Assembly: GCA_024509875.1 (NCBI GenBank)
Contig: JAMPIV010018787.1
Location: 124,001-188,000 of the forward strand
Length of the DNA stretch: 64,000 bases
Source: Oreohelix idahoensis
Taxonomy: Eukaryota; Mollusca; Gastropoda; Stylommatophora; Oreohelicidae
Direction of reading: 5' to 3'
Below the pieces are notes generated by a model. That model did not search any database. It was not told the origin of the DNA and was given only the letters and a program-made list of their open reading frames with translations. Shown piece by piece: positions 33,178-45,240 of this stretch. Numbering within the stretch: position 1 is the first letter of the stretch; every line of letters starts with the position of its first letter. The position numbers and the translations under genes were made by a program.

Positions 33178-35352
33178 CTAACTTGTTTTTTTTGTCTTAG
33201 GTGCCGAGATGTTTAAAATTTTAGAGACGTTACTGTCTTCTGTATACATGAAACCATGACCTATGCGGTGACCCAGAAATGAGATGTCATGAAAACCGAC
33301 AAAAGCCTTTGAAGGTTTCGCTGTTAAGTTATAATCCCGTAAGGTAGAAAGTAAAGCTTTTAATCCATGAATATGTTCATCCCAAGAGTCACTGAAAAGA
33401 CAGATGTCATCTATATAAGTAATGACATCGGGACGATGAGACAATATGCGGCGCATCATGCGTACAAAGGTAGCTGGCGCATTCATTAATCCGAATGGCA
33501 TAAAATTCCATTGAAAAAGACCCCGTGGCGTCGAGAAAGCGGTGAATGGCTTTGCTTTAGGAGTGAGTGGCACTTGCCAATAGCCCTTTGAAAGGTCAAA
33601 TTTCGAAAAGAATGTGGCTTGAGATAATTTCTCCAATAAGTCGTCTAAAAGAGGTAACGGTTCCGCATCGAATTTTGTAACTTTGTTTAATTTCCTGTAA
33701 TCTACGCAAAGACGTATATTGTTGTCCTTCTTCCTAATGATTACCATAGAAGAAGAATATGGTGATGAAGATGGTTCAATTATATTTAATTGAAGCATCT
33801 CATCCAATTCCTTATCAACCTTATCACGAAAGTGTAAAGGGATAGGATATGGGCGAACTCGAATAGGCGTATCGTCAGTCAGGATAATGTCATGTTGGAT
33901 GACTGACGTATGACCTGGGATGTCAGTGAGGACATCCTCATACGAGTGTAGAATATTAGAGACTTGCTGACGTTGATCAGCCGAAAGAGTAGATGAGATT
34001 GTAACATCATTCCATTTCTCAGTGGAATGGAGTGGTACAACTGGTATTGGTAGTTGTACATCATCGAAAGAAGATTCTTCTTCTTGGATGACTGACAAAC
34101 TAGAATAGTGTTGAATAGGAGGTGTAGGATCGTCAGTTGCCTGAAACACTGACTGTAGATAATCAGGACGTGAGTAATACTCCTTCAACATGTTAATATG
34201 GAAGGTTTTATGTTTACCATTAACATCAACGATGTAGTCGACATCGGATATTCTTGAGATGATCCTGAAAGGACCTCTCCAGGTAATTAAAAGACGATTG
34301 TTATGCGCAGGGAGTAATACAAAAGCTTCGTCACCAGGAATAAGCTGGCGAAGACGTCTATACTTGTTTCCAAATAGACGAGCTTTTTCTTTGGCTTGTT
34401 CGGATGATGCAGTAGCTAGTCTACAAGCATCTATGATTCTCTTTCTCAGAGAGATCACATACTCATAAGAGGATTGAGTTTCCTCTTCAATATTCTCGTC
34501 AACCAATAAGTCGTGGATTAACGACATCGGACCGCGTGGTTGCATGCCAAAAACTAGCTGAAATGGAGAAAACCCCGTGGCTTGATTTTGTACTTCGCGA
34601 TACGCGAACAGAGCAGCGGGTATGACCCGATCCCAGTCTTGGGGATGGTCTTGGGTCATCTTACCCAACAACTGCTTGAGTGTCCTATTGAGACGCTCAA
34701 TTAACCCATTTGACATCGGATGATAAATAGAACTAAGAGATCTGTCTATACCTAATGTCTTCATAACTTGAGACACGGATTCAGAAATGAACTGAACCCC
34801 ATGATCCGACAAGATTTTCCGTGGAAAACCAATGCGTGAGAAGATTAACATCAATGCCTCTGCTACACTGGCAGATGAAGTGTTCTTGAGAGGGATGGCC
34901 TCAGGCCAACGAGTGCACATATCAATGCACGTAAGAATATGCGTATGCCCTCTAGCAGATGGAAGCATCGGACCAATAATGTCTATAGCCATTTTATCAA
35001 ATGGTCTAATCGGGATGTCCGCAGCTTGAATAGGAGCCGCATGAAATGGACCCCGTACCTTAACTTCCTGACATATCAAACAGGACCGACAATAGAGAGT
35101 GATGTCCCTATGGACGCCTGGCCAGTAGAATGCCGAAAGCACTCTGGATTTGGTACGCGAAAAACAAATATGGCCCGCACATTGCGAGTCATGCGCATGT
35201 CGTAATATACGAGATCTCATAGAGGATGGGACTAAGATCTGATAACATAAGGATGAATCCTTTTCCCGTATTACTCTAACCAAAATCCCATTTTTAAGTA
35301 TAAAGTCATGTCTAGATTTTGCAAGTTTGTTGCTGGTATTCTTTTTGTTCAC
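33178..35352 (-). CDS. pol: G3 pol: integrase and reverse transcriptase
   Basis: A 724-codon frame. HHCC finger (HAHDSQCAGH then CLICQ); integrase core with Asp in MAIDIIGP, Asp in LSDHGVQF and Glu in NGLIERLN; a WRGPFRII block; then RT with DLSKGYWQVP, FMPFGLMNAP and YIDD. The order is again integrase before RT, and the sequence tracks G1 along its length. The frame ends early at a run of eight T near 33186, just before the RT-RNase H connection. Its start follows a one-base deletion at 35356, where the protease frame ends in a stop. Confidence 0.93.
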   Translation of the reverse strand: MNKKNTSNKLAKSRHDFILKNGILVRVIREKDSSLCYQILVPSSMRSRILRHAHDSQCAGHICFSRTKSRVLSAFYWPGVHRDITLYCRSCLICQEVKVRGPFHAAPIQAADIPIRPFDKMAIDIIGPMLPSARGHTHILTCIDMCTRWPEAIPLKNTSSASVAEALMLIFSRIGFPRKILSDHGVQFISESVSQVMKTLGIDRSLSSIYHPMSNGLIERLNRTLKQLLGKMTQDHPQDWDRVIPAALFAYREVQNQATGFSPFQLVFGMQPRGPMSLIHDLLVDENIEEETQSSYEYVISLRKRIIDACRLATASSEQAKEKARLFGNKYRRLRQLIPGDEAFVLLPAHNNRLLITWRGPFRIISRISDVDYIVDVNGKHKTFHINMLKEYYSRPDYLQSVFQATDDPTPPIQHYSSLSVIQEEESSFDDVQLPIPVVPLHSTEKWNDVTISSTLSADQRQQVSNILHSYEDVLTDIPGHTSVIQHDIILTDDTPIRVRPYPIPLHFRDKVDKELDEMLQLNIIEPSSSPYSSSMVIIRKKDNNIRLCVDYRKLNKVTKFDAEPLPLLDDLLEKLSQATFFSKFDLSKGYWQVPLTPKAKPFTAFSTPRGLFQWNFMPFGLMNAPATFVRMMRRILSHRPDVITYIDDICLFSDSWDEHIHGLKALLSTLRDYNLTAKPSKAFVGFHDISFLGHRIGHGFMYTEDSNVSKILNISAPKTKKTS

Positions 35353-36569
35353 ATACTGAAAAATTTTTTTAATGAATCATCATTCTTTTGCAATGTTGCA
35401 AACAACTCCCGTGAAATAGGAGCATCATCATCACAAGTGGTATGAACTGTAGGTTCAATAGGTGTATCATGCGACATATTAGTAGCTTGCGCTCTAGTCA
35501 CTACTGCATTTGCAGTTTGAATACGTCGCTCTTCCCATTCAGCTATTTGCTGTGGTGTACACTCTTTAATACCATGTATGCGACCAAGTATTACATCACA
35601 AATTGGATTCGGAAGGAGACATGCCTGGATCTTTCCTGAAAAAAATGGTGTATTAAGGTCAATAATAGCAGTGGGAAATGTTTCAACGGTGCCACCAAAA
35701 GTCACACACTTGACAACCCTGCCCGTGGCACAACTTGGGTTGATCAGCGAAGTCCGGACGCCCACAGTACTACATCCTGAGTCAAATAGGAGAGAGCATG
35801 AAATGTTGTTGACAAATCCCTTGTTAAACTTAAGAGAGCCCTGTCCCTGGTGTACTGACGCAGCAGTGGCCGTACAGACTACAGGTAGACTAGGCAAGGT
35901 ATGTCCGCAACGCAGCGTCGTGATCGCCTTAGGCTGGAAAAGAGTCGAGCATTCTGGACAGTCTTTCACCTGGGTACAATCAAGAGAACAAGTCATAGCA
36001 TTGTGAGTTTCAGCTACTTTACCCTGTTCAATGTTAGCCTGTGTATCACTTAAAGCGACATTAGAATGTCTACCCGTATTACTCGACGATCTATCTCTAC
36101 GACGCGATCGATTTTGATTATTTGCATTAAAATTGCCATAATTGTCGTTTCTGCCTGAGTTAAAATTTGGATGAGTCCGATAATTTGTATAATTAAAGTT
36201 ATGATGTTCTTTAAACTTTTTATTCCAAGAACCTTGTCTGTTTTGCGGACCCTGAGATCTTGATCTCCAGTTTTGTTTATTATAATGTCCTTTATTATTT
36301 TTAAAATTATTGTTACCAAAATCTCGCGATCTGTGAGCTTGGTTCCAAGAAACATTAAATGGAGCAGATTGTTGAAATTGCTTCCCTTTGTAAAAGTTAT
36401 CATTGTTAAAATTGTAATTATTTCCCTTATTGACATACCTGTCAGCACTAAAGGAACGATTTCGTGAAAAATTGTTTTGTTGTGCTGCAAAAGCAACAGG
36501 CAATTCATTCTTAATCTGTGCATTACTTAGATCCATGGTTGGGTGAGCAGTGCAGAAGTTTTTTTGCAT
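35349..36569 (-). pseudogene. gag-pro: G3 gag C-terminus, Cys/His motif and retropepsin
   Basis: 406 codons. An Asn/Arg/Ser/Phe-rich gag tail, then CSLDC-like cysteines and CPEC-x13-CGH, then retropepsin with LFDSGCS and VILGRIHG, then a short linker. Gag tail and protease share one frame here, unlike in G1. The N-terminal boundary is a shift at the run of seven T near 36553. At the C-terminus a missing T near 35356 introduces a stop. It probably belongs to one gag-protease-integrase polyprotein. Confidence 0.87.
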
Positions 36570-37590
36570 GTTCTTCTAAGTCTTTCATTGATAAAGGTTT
36601 CCGTTCGTGTAAAAATGCGAGAAATGTAGGATTTACAGACGATAGTACCTTATCGCGCATCAGTAAATCGAAGAGACCTTCATACGACTTTTCAATTTTG
36701 GATAATTCGATCCATCTTTCTAGGGTTAGTCGTATTTGTGACAGAAAATCACTGAAATTTCTGCTTGATTGCGGTAGCAATGTACGAAATCTTAATCGGT
36801 ATTCATCTTCTGTCATTTGAAATTTCTTCAGAAGTGCGGCTCTAAGAGCATTATAATCATTCTTCTCATTAATACTGGTAGTATGATAAACTGCTAAAGC
36901 ATCCCCAGTAAGTAACCTGGATAAATATGTGCAATACAGTGTTTTATCCACGTTATAAGACCTACAAGTGGCCTCAAATCTATCTAGGAAAAATATTACG
37001 TCATCCGACGGGGGGTTAAATTTAGGTAATTTAAGGTGAATTTCCTTAAAATGATCATGTCTGGATGAAGTTTGGCTTTCAAAAGTTCTCTGAGAATTAG
37101 CTTCCTGAGTTAACCTAAGTCTCTCATATTCTGACTCTGCTAATTTTAGTTCATGCTGTCGTTTTTTATCATTCTCTTCCATCTCAAGCTGAAGTCGTAA
37201 TGTATTTTGTTCAGCTATTAATCTTCTTTCTTCCATTTCCTTTTGTTTATTTTCCATTTCCTTTTGTTTAACTTCCATTTCCTTTTGTTTAACTTCCATC
37301 TCAATTTTAAGTCTTTCTTCAGCCTACCTTTGCTTCTGTTCTGCCTCTCGCTGAAATCGTTTCTCTTCTAATTCAGCGGCTAATCTCATTTTTTTCTCAT
37401 TCTCCTCAGACTCAATCCGTTTTTGATCTGCCTCAAATTGAAGTTTTTCTAGTCTTAAAGTTTCTAACTTTCTCTGTTCGGCTTCTATTTCTTGAGCTTT
37501 CTTATATTCTGCAAGTGCAAATGCTTTTGCTTCATCAGGAGCCATCTGAAGATCTTTTGCTTGCTTAATGAAATAATCTAGTGAATACAT
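36523..37590 (-). pseudogene. gag: G3 gag N-terminus and capsid region (one stop, one shift)
   Basis: The ATG at 37590 (MYSLDYFIKQ) opens a coiled-coil helix. An in-frame TAG near 37327 interrupts it; a single C-to-T change from CAG would explain it. The same frame continues from 37299 with repeated EVKQKEM units. The gag domain follows (FFLDRFEATC, YLSRLLTGDAL, LLMRDKVLSS), matching G1. It ends by frameshift near 36553, where seven T's stand in place of an expected six. Confidence 0.87.
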
Positions 37591-38882
37591 TATGCTTTAT
37601 AAGTAGTCACAATACTCTTGATTTATAAAATGATAATTAATCAATGTAAATTAATTAACCTTGTTACTTTGCCAAGTGTACGTCGTTCCTGTCCTAGAAC
37701 GGTATCTTTTGTTATCATATAGTTATGAAATATATCAATAATCAATATAGTAATTTATGTAATGAAATGTCATGAAATCAACAACGTGAAAGACAATAGA
37801 AACATTACCGACAAGACACGATAATCAAAGACGAGTGAACACAATCGTAGAAATCAACAAAAATAGAAATGTGTAACTAAAATAGAATATCGTAAAAATT
37901 TACGATGACAACTACGATCAGATACTCAACAGGACAATTGACAACACAGTGTAAAAACATAGGTTTTGTAAAAAAACTGAACGACAGGAAAGGTGAGACG
38001 GACGCATAATACAAACAAAATTCATCATAAAACTAAATACGAGTAAAAATAACTACCAAAAACAACAAGTAAACGTGACGAAACAGCTAAACAGATACTA
38101 TCATAAGGAACAATTAGCGATCGGAACTTCGGCAAGGTTTCTAGCCTTGGACCGGAATTATCGCTCAATTGAAACTTACAAGTTGAGCCCTACAGAACGT
38201 CTGACGAAGAGCCCGAATTGGCTTCAAGATGGATCTCGTTCGTCAGATCAACCTCCCTACCTCCCACGACGAATGTACAACATATAACATATAACATGGA
38301 AAATTTAAAGATGGACATAAGTATATAAGGCACAGCTAAAAGTAATAAAATGTACAACGAAAGCACGTTATACTCATCTCGCGTGTGCCGGGAAAAAACA
38401 ATGTGCCTCGTCTCCGTGGATGTACGTCTGAGGATAAAATACTTCGCTCTGCGTATATAACAACAGCTCGCACGTAATAATGACGAATAGGTGATCCCAA
38501 GGCAGTCAGTCACTGTAAAACTTGACGTGGAGGTTGATTGGTGACCTTGAGCATTTGGTAACCGTAAGTTGATTCTGATTCATCATCACACTAGGTTCCA
38601 AGTTTGAGATGTTGTCGCCTTGAAAGTTCGAATCTTCTTTTCAACCGATACTTGGATTGAGTACGTTCCTGTGAAATTATTTATTTCCAGACCACACTGG
38701 CATACCATTTACTGTTGGGTCCGTTCATTCTAATGGTGAAGAACTTCATTACGCGAATGGTTGCAAAGGAACAAAAATGTCAGAAAATGTTCTTCAAAAC
38801 GAACTCCAACAAGTAGTGTTTAACTGGTCACTTACTGGCAGCACACAAGTCTGTGATGACTGTACATATATTTTATTTAACG
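37591..38882 (-). other. G3 leader
   Basis: 1.3 kb of AT-rich non-coding sequence between 5' LTR and gag. Directly after the LTR the element strand reads CGTTAAATAAAATATATG, with no TGG start for a tRNA primer site. In G1 the site is obvious at the equivalent place. Confidence 0.6.
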
Positions 38883-39812
38883 TGACACATACGGAGTGGA
38901 ACAGACAAGACGATCATGGTTACAGATTACAGATGCAAATGTCATACTTTAAAGTTGCTGATCATACTCTTAAATTCTTGGAGATTCTTCAACAATCAAG
39001 TCCTCTTCTATCCAAGTGAGCTGAGGATCACTTCTGTTCTCCGCTAATATACATTTACAATGAAGTCCGTTGACCTTCTTCCAAGGACGTCTATCGTGGT
39101 AAACGGATTCATGTTCAAGGATCAATCTTTGATATCATACCCGTAAAATTCCCAGACTTTCTTCATACAATACTTATGTAGCATATATATAATCCAGACA
39201 AAGTCAGACACGGCAATACAATCAGGTTAGAGTCTTCTGTTGACTAACCTCTCCCAAAATCCATGCCATGACTTTGGCATTGGCGAAACGGCATATTAAA
39301 ACATGTGAAGCATACAAAATCAATTAACTTCGTTTCCCCGTAGGTATCCTCCCTCTACGGTAATTCAAACAAGGCAATCGACTCCGTTTGTCCATTCTAG
39401 GAATGACATACTACGATGGATCCCCGCTAGACCATAACTAGGAGCGGCCTGATACTTCAATTAAAATCAATAAACATTCAATGTGAAATGGGGCGACACT
39501 TACATGATACTTCCACTATTGGCTTCGACATGAAGACCAATATATATATCAATAGAAATAATGGCTTCCACCAACTTGCCACGAATACAAGAAATATTCC
39601 ACGGACATCAACATGGTCCGTACTGCCCCATACAAAACATGACGTCACAATCCCTAAACTAGGTTACCCGTGCGTCCAAAGCAACTCACACTGCATTGTG
39701 CACGTCAGTGCGTGAATCAATCGAACGCACAAATAATATAACTATTTTAAGACTGGTGCGTACATTTGGCAGGACCGAAGACTACCCCCTTAGGTAATAA
39801 ATGTACGTAACA
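38883..39812 (-). repeat. G3 5' LTR
   Basis: 930 bp, TG..CA, almost identical to the 3' LTR and lacking the SINE. The flank at 39813 continues directly into LINE RT-domain sequence. Confidence 0.95.
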
Positions 39813-40802
39813 CAGATGTTCTCAGTTAAGATTCAATTTAGACAAATTGAAAGATCCAGAAATCGCGGGAATCTTTGAGGCAACTGTTGGAGGAAAATTC
39901 GCAGCTCTCAACTTTTTGGAGGATGATATCAACTCAATCACAGAGAACATGAAAGACGTGCTCATTGAATCAGCAACAGAAATACTTGGTAAAAGAAAGA
40001 AAATAAACAAACCATGGGTTACAGATGACATTCTGAAGTTATGTGATACACGGCGGGAAATGAAAAAGGTTAAGAAAGAGGTTCCTGAAGCAGCATTGCA
40101 ATACAGTATGGTGAATAAAAATATTAGAAAGAAAATGAAACAGGCCAAAGAAAAATGGGTAGCTGATCAATGTGAGTCCATTAATACGGGGCTAATAAAA
40201 GGTAACAGCAAGGCAGCTTTTGACACATTAAGAAGACTATCAAAACCCCAACAGCCCAGGGTAACTGTCATAGAAGATAGCAATGGGGCTCTGCTCAATG
40301 AAAAAACAGCTGTAATGAGAAGGTGGACAGAATATTGTAAAGAATTATATAACTGTAAACTTGACACTGACTTAGGCATATTAAACAACATTAAGTGCGA
40401 AAACAGAGAACTCGGAAATGCAGCAATACTACGGGAAGAAGTGGCAGAGGCTATATGTTCGATGAAAGGAGGGAAGTCACCGGGTGTGGATAATATACCA
40501 GCAGAGCTCTTGAAATATGGAGGACCAGATATAGTAAAAATCATGACAACAATTTGCCAGAAGATATGGAGTACAAAAAAATGGCCAAAAGAATGGACGC
40601 AGTCATTAGTAATACCGCTTCCAAAGAAAGGAAATCTAAAAATGTGCAAGAACTACAGAACCATTAGCCTTATTAGTCATCCAAGTAAGGTGATGTTAAG
40701 GATACTTTTGAACAGAATAAAACAGAAATCAGAAGAAATCTTGTCAGAGGAACAGGCTGGTTTTAGACCAAAAAGAAGTACCTCAGAACAAATCTTCAAT
40801 AT
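39813..40802 (+). pseudogene. RTE-like LINE: RT fingers and N-terminal linker
   Basis: The frame 39847-40833 gives the pre-RT linker, then the RT fingers: KSPGVDNIPAELL, WTQSLVIPLPKKG, NYRTISLIS and QAGFRPKRST. It is cut by the solo LTR at 40803, after which a few LTR codons lead to a stop. The frame resumes at 43146 in register once one AATAT copy is discounted, so RT was open here before the LTR landed. Confidence 0.9.
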
Positions 40803-43140
40803 TGTGATAAATTTAACCGTGATACAACGTTAAAATATCTCCAAAGATAACATGTAGGGATAAAAATAATGCGTAAGCTACTAGAAGACATGATCGCCCA
40901 TGCCGTGGTTCACTACCCGCCATGGAAACTAACTTGTTAGACGTGAAGACAAAACGTTTACCCTTGGAGACGGGAGGGAACGGAGATCAAAAAGAAAAAA
41001 TATGACTGAACACGTGCTTGAAACTAACAAGGCTAAAAAGACGCAATTGGTGGGGAAAGGAAAAAAATTCACGTCCACAAGTTGACACAATGTAAAGAAA
41101 TGGACAAAAGGGACCTTAGCTATTATACGCAACAGTCATTTCTTGGACGCTTTTACGATACTGAGTCCTTTTATTTGAATTCAGCGGCAAACGCATTACA
41201 GAAGATGCTCGAACATATTTCAAAAAAAACAACTAACCTTGAAAAAGTAACTTTTTCTTAATAATAATGTTAGGAATATAAAACCTAGCTAGTCTGATAG
41301 CCCATCTTGAGCAGAGAAATAATATGCTTTCATTTATACAGACGGATAGATAATAATGAAGATATTGACAAAAGACTGTGTTGTTCATGACAGACGAGCG
41401 ACTGCACTGTTAAAAAAATGTCACTAATTTTCAAAAATTGCGGCCTTGAGACTCAAGTGCTAAAATCTAGTTGGAATGAAAGAGAGGGGGAAATAGTGGA
41501 AAATTGTGGCTAAAAATAACTTTAGAGACCGATTCGTGTAAAAAGGCATGTAGAACCAAGCGTGTTTTTTTATGAAAAAGCAAGTAGAGACAGACGGACC
41601 AACAGACAATAATACATACTTGACTGAGGTATGACTGAATTGACTTTTGGTAGGAGGTTCGAAATTTGAAAGGGGGGAAGTCGGTGATTGGCCACAGATA
41701 ATCATATTATCGGCGCACAGACGCGCAATTTTGCCATTCAACATAAATTGTCCATTAGTAGACACAGTAATTCTTCAGTGGTGTAGTTCCCAGAAGCTAA
41801 TTGCCATATTTAGAGGGACGCCATACTAGAGCCAGCAGCTCAGCTGAGTTTTGCTAGAATATAACTGTGTTCTCTATTCATAATTCTGGTAAGACTGAAA
41901 GCATTTCTTTGTATATTTTAATATTGTTTAATGTTTCGAGTGATTTGATACTGCCATATCAAAATCTACCCCTTACAACAAGTAAGGATTCGCTCTAGAT
42001 CCCCAGCCCAAGTTCAGGGTCTAGAGACAAACAAAATACATAAACGCCAGCAAGGATTATGAAGGGCGGATCAAGTGTTGATATCAGTGGAACATATCAC
42101 CTATCTTATTCAAGAGCAGGAAGCTAATGAACATATTTCAGAATATGTAGTCTTGGGGAACTAGTACTATGTGAAACCAACTTGGTAAGATGTGCTGTAT
42201 GGTCAGAGAGATCTGACCCCGTCTATGTGGTGTTGTTGTGTAGTGTTGTGTGCAGAAGTGGCTCAGGAGGTAGAGTTCTGACACATGACCCAATACTTTT
42301 GTTGCAGAAGTGTGAGTTTCTGTTTGGCATCAAAGTGGTGTCAAATGCTGTGTTGATATATACAAGTGTGGACCAGTGCAGTCTAGTATTTTGTCACAGC
42401 AGCCTTATATTGCCCCCAAGCACGGAGAGGTGGGGCCACCAGATTCCAGCACCAGAACTACTCAGTCAAGATACGTGAGCGTCTGGCCTGCTGGACCTTC
42501 ACCAACTTATTTACTAACACACCAACTATATTACCATCACTAGAACCCACAAAATTTTTGGGAAATAAAACTTGTATTACTCCCATCAGTGAATGGACAA
42601 TGTTTGGTAGTCATAGACAGGGAGTGATGATATCACCCCAACAGCATATCTAGAAATAAGTTCTCCTGGGACTATCTTAAGATAATTACTATTAACCAGT
42701 CATTTGAAATACATATGTACACATTTTCTAATTTATTATGACATATATTCATGCATCTCATTCATAATTTCAAAACCTTTCATATGTTCTGACCAAAATA
42801 AAACCTTGGTTCAGAACAAATAAACTTAAAGAAAATTTAATATCAAAAATTTAAACAGCTTGAGTTAGTTCAGTGTGTTATAAATTTTATTAATATTATT
42901 AGACTTATTAAATATCTGTGTGTGTGTGTATGTAATCTACCACAACACATTACATATCAGTACCCTAGATTTTTAACGTAGCCACATTCATTAGTAAAAA
43001 AGATATGTGTGAGGTCGTAAGTGGTAGCAAGAAGGGCCTTCTGTAAATTCACAGCTACATTTATCTCAGGAGCCTTCACAGCTGACCTCATGCATCACAC
43101 TAGGTAACATCAACCATACAATACCATCAAATCCACTACA
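40803..43140. mobile_element. Solo LTR of the G2 family in LINE RT
   Basis: 2338 bp, TGTGATAAATTT..CCACTACA, with AATAT duplications at 40798-40802 and 43141-43145. Long stretches match the G2 LTR in the same orientation, but more distantly than the two G2 LTRs match each other (many substitutions and indels). It has no internal region: LTR-LTR recombination removed it. A (GT)n run near 42917 is shared with G2. Confidence 0.92.
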
Positions 43141-43145
43141 AATAT

Positions 43146-44312
43146 TAGATTACTGCTCGAAAAACATCTCCAGCATCAACATGATTTATACCATAACTTC
43201 ATCGATTTCACAAAAGCCTTCGATAAAGTCTGGCATGAAGGCTTATGGCAAATAATGAGAAAATTCAATTTTGATACCAACATCATAGATATCATTGAAG
43301 CACTATACAAGGACGCAAGCAGTGCTGTTTTTGCAAGCAACGACATTGGAGAATTTTTCAAAACAACTGTAGGAGTTCGCCAGGGATGTATCCTGTCACC
43401 AGTGCTCTTTAATATATATCTAGAACATATTATGCAGGAGGCTCTCTACGATTATAAATCAACCATATCGATCGGAGGCCGACCTCTGTGTAATCTACGT
43501 TTTGCTGATGATATTGATCTGATAGCTGGAACAGAATCAGAACTTCAAGACCTTACCTCTAGACTGGAGAAAGTAACAAGAACATATGGGATGGAAATTA
43601 ATATAGAAAAAAGCAAGATATTGGTGAATAGCCATAAGAAACATGTTCCGACCAACATTACGTTAAATGGGCAAACGTTAGAAGAAGTTAACACCTTTAA
43701 ATATCTCGGGTCCACTATATGTAGTGATGGAAGATCAAATAAAGAAATCAAGACAAGACTTGAGATGGCCTCAGCTGCCATGACAAGGTTGAATGTGATC
43801 TGGAAAAGTAACATCAGTTTTCCTGTGAAGATCAAATTATACAAATCACTTGTATTATCTATTCTCTTGTATGGGTGTGAGGGCTGGACACTCACTGCAG
43901 ATACGGAGCGAAGGATTCAGGCTTTCGAGCATAAATGTTATAGAAGAATTTTGCGCATTTGCTATAAAGAGCACAAAACAAATGTCTATGTTAGAGAGAA
44001 GATAAACACCTATGCAGGCCACCAAGAACCACTTTTGTCAATAGTGAAACGTCGAAAGCTTGCTTGGTCTGGGCATGTAACTCGTCATGACTCCCTTTCG
44101 AAAACGATCCTCCAGGGAACAGTCGAAGGTAAACGGAGAAGAGGAAGGCAAAGAAAATCCTAGGCTGATAACATCAAAGAATGGGCAGGACACGGTTTCT
44201 CCACACTTATACGCATTGCTGAGAATAGAGAGCAGTGGAGGACCCTGTATGCTGATGCTTCCACTATGGCACCCCTACGACCCATGACGGGTTATGGGTT
44301 GAGATGATGATG
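43146..44312 (+). pseudogene. RTE-like LINE: RT palm, thumb and C-terminal region
   Basis: From 43146 the frame runs through FIDFTKAFDKVW, VGVRQGCILSPVLFN and catalytic FADDIDL, then the thumb, a YGCEGWTL block and a KLAWSGHVTR block. It stops at 44161-44163; the last homologous stretch (DNIKEWAGH) lies just past the stop. The 3' UTR ends in ATGATGATG at 44312. The RT catalytic Asp pair is present. A Met-initiated view would start at 43255, but the frame is open from the LTR junction. Confidence 0.92.
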
Positions 44313-45022
44313 ATATCTTTTCCATATATGAAAGCCTATATCTTTTCCATTTATGAAAGCTTATATCTTTTCCATTTATGAAAGCCTATATCTTTTCCAT
44401 TTATGAAAGCCTATATCTTTTCCATTTATGAAAGCCTATATCTTTTCCATTTATGAAAGCCTATATCTTTTCCATTTATGAAAGCCTATATCTTTTCCAT
44501 TTATGAAAGCCTATATCTTTTCCATTTATGAAAGCCTGTATCTTTTCCATTTATGAAAGCTTATATATTTTCCATTTATGAAAGCCTATATCTTTTCCAT
44601 TTATGAAAGCCTATATCTTTTCCATTTATTAAAGCCTATATCTTTTCCATTTATGAAAGCCTATATCTTTTCCATTTATGAAAGCCTATATCTTTTCCAT
44701 TTATGAAAGCCTATATCTTTTCCATTTATGAAAGCCTATATCTTTTCCATTTATTAAAGCCTATATCTTTTCCATTTATGAAAGCCTATATCTTTTCCAT
44801 TTATGAAAGCCTATATCTTTTCCATTTATGAAAGCCTATATCTTTTCCATTTATGAAAGCCTATATCTTTTCCATTTATGAAAGCCTGTATCTTTTCCAT
44901 TTATGAAAGCCTATATCTTTTCCATTTATGAAAGCCTGTATCTTTTCCATTTATGAAAGCCTATATCTTTTCCATTTATGAAAGCCTGTACCTTTTCCAT
45001 TTATGAAAGCCTATATCTTTTT
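44313..45022. repeat. 25-bp minisatellite, right segment (about 28 units)
   Basis: About 28 head-to-tail 25-bp units (CCATTTATGAAAGCCTATAT plus CTTTT) with few variants: CTTATAT, CCTGTAT and TTATTAAAG types recur. Together with the three units at 29481-29555 it is one array interrupted by the LINE. No protein reading. Confidence 0.97.
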
Positions 45023-45240
45023 GTTAGTTGGTTTTGTTGTTCTCCATGTTTCAGAGCCATGCCATAGGACTGACTTGACATTTGATTTGAAAATTCTAAT
45101 TTTCGAGTTGGACCTGATTTCTTCTGACCTCCATATATTTCCCAATGCAGTGAAAGCTCCTCTAACTCATATCGTACATTAATTTTTGTTCTTTTTATAT
45201 ACTGTTTTACTACAGTGTAGAGAAGGCCACTCTCCAAACC
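45020..45240 (-). pseudogene. LINE RT C-terminal remnant (family C)
   Basis: On the minus strand broken frames read as the post-RT region: an IYGGQKKS block (compare NIWGSKEIS at 57767), then KLEFSNQ, and a worn YGCEAW-type block with TTK. The catalytic RT part is absent. Confidence 0.6.

Larger units (their letters stand above)
30167..39812 (-). mobile_element. Ty3/Gypsy LTR retrotransposon G3 (Gmr1-like order)
   Basis: Minus-strand element: 5' LTR 38883-39812, leader, gag, protease, integrase, RT, RNase H, 3' LTR 30167-31473. The LTRs differ by about one substitution and one 2-bp indel in 930 bp, plus a SINE in the 3' copy. That makes it the youngest insertion here. Oddities: flanks ACACG and CAGAT do not match, host LINE sequence is missing at the site, no TGG primer-binding site follows the 5' LTR, and gag-pol has one stop and at least four frameshifts. 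Close relative of G1. Confidence 0.92.
29557..44312 (+). mobile_element. RTE-like LINE inserted in the minisatellite; itself carries G3 and a solo LTR
   Basis: Endonuclease (29571-30166), RT (39813-40802 and 43146-44162) and a 3' end running into GATGATGATG at 44312. Removing the two insertions leaves about 2.8 kb. An ATATCTTTTC duplication (29547-29556 and 44313-44322), matching the minisatellite unit, flanks it. A stretch for the rest of the endonuclease (about 300 bp by family comparison) is missing at the G3 junction. RTE-like is inferred from the compact endonuclease-RT layout and the short triplet tail. Confidence 0.85.

Noticed and set aside
44313..45022. Possible CRISPR-like array of regular 25-bp units
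   Set aside because: The units are head-to-tail with no spacers; this is a minisatellite in animal DNA.
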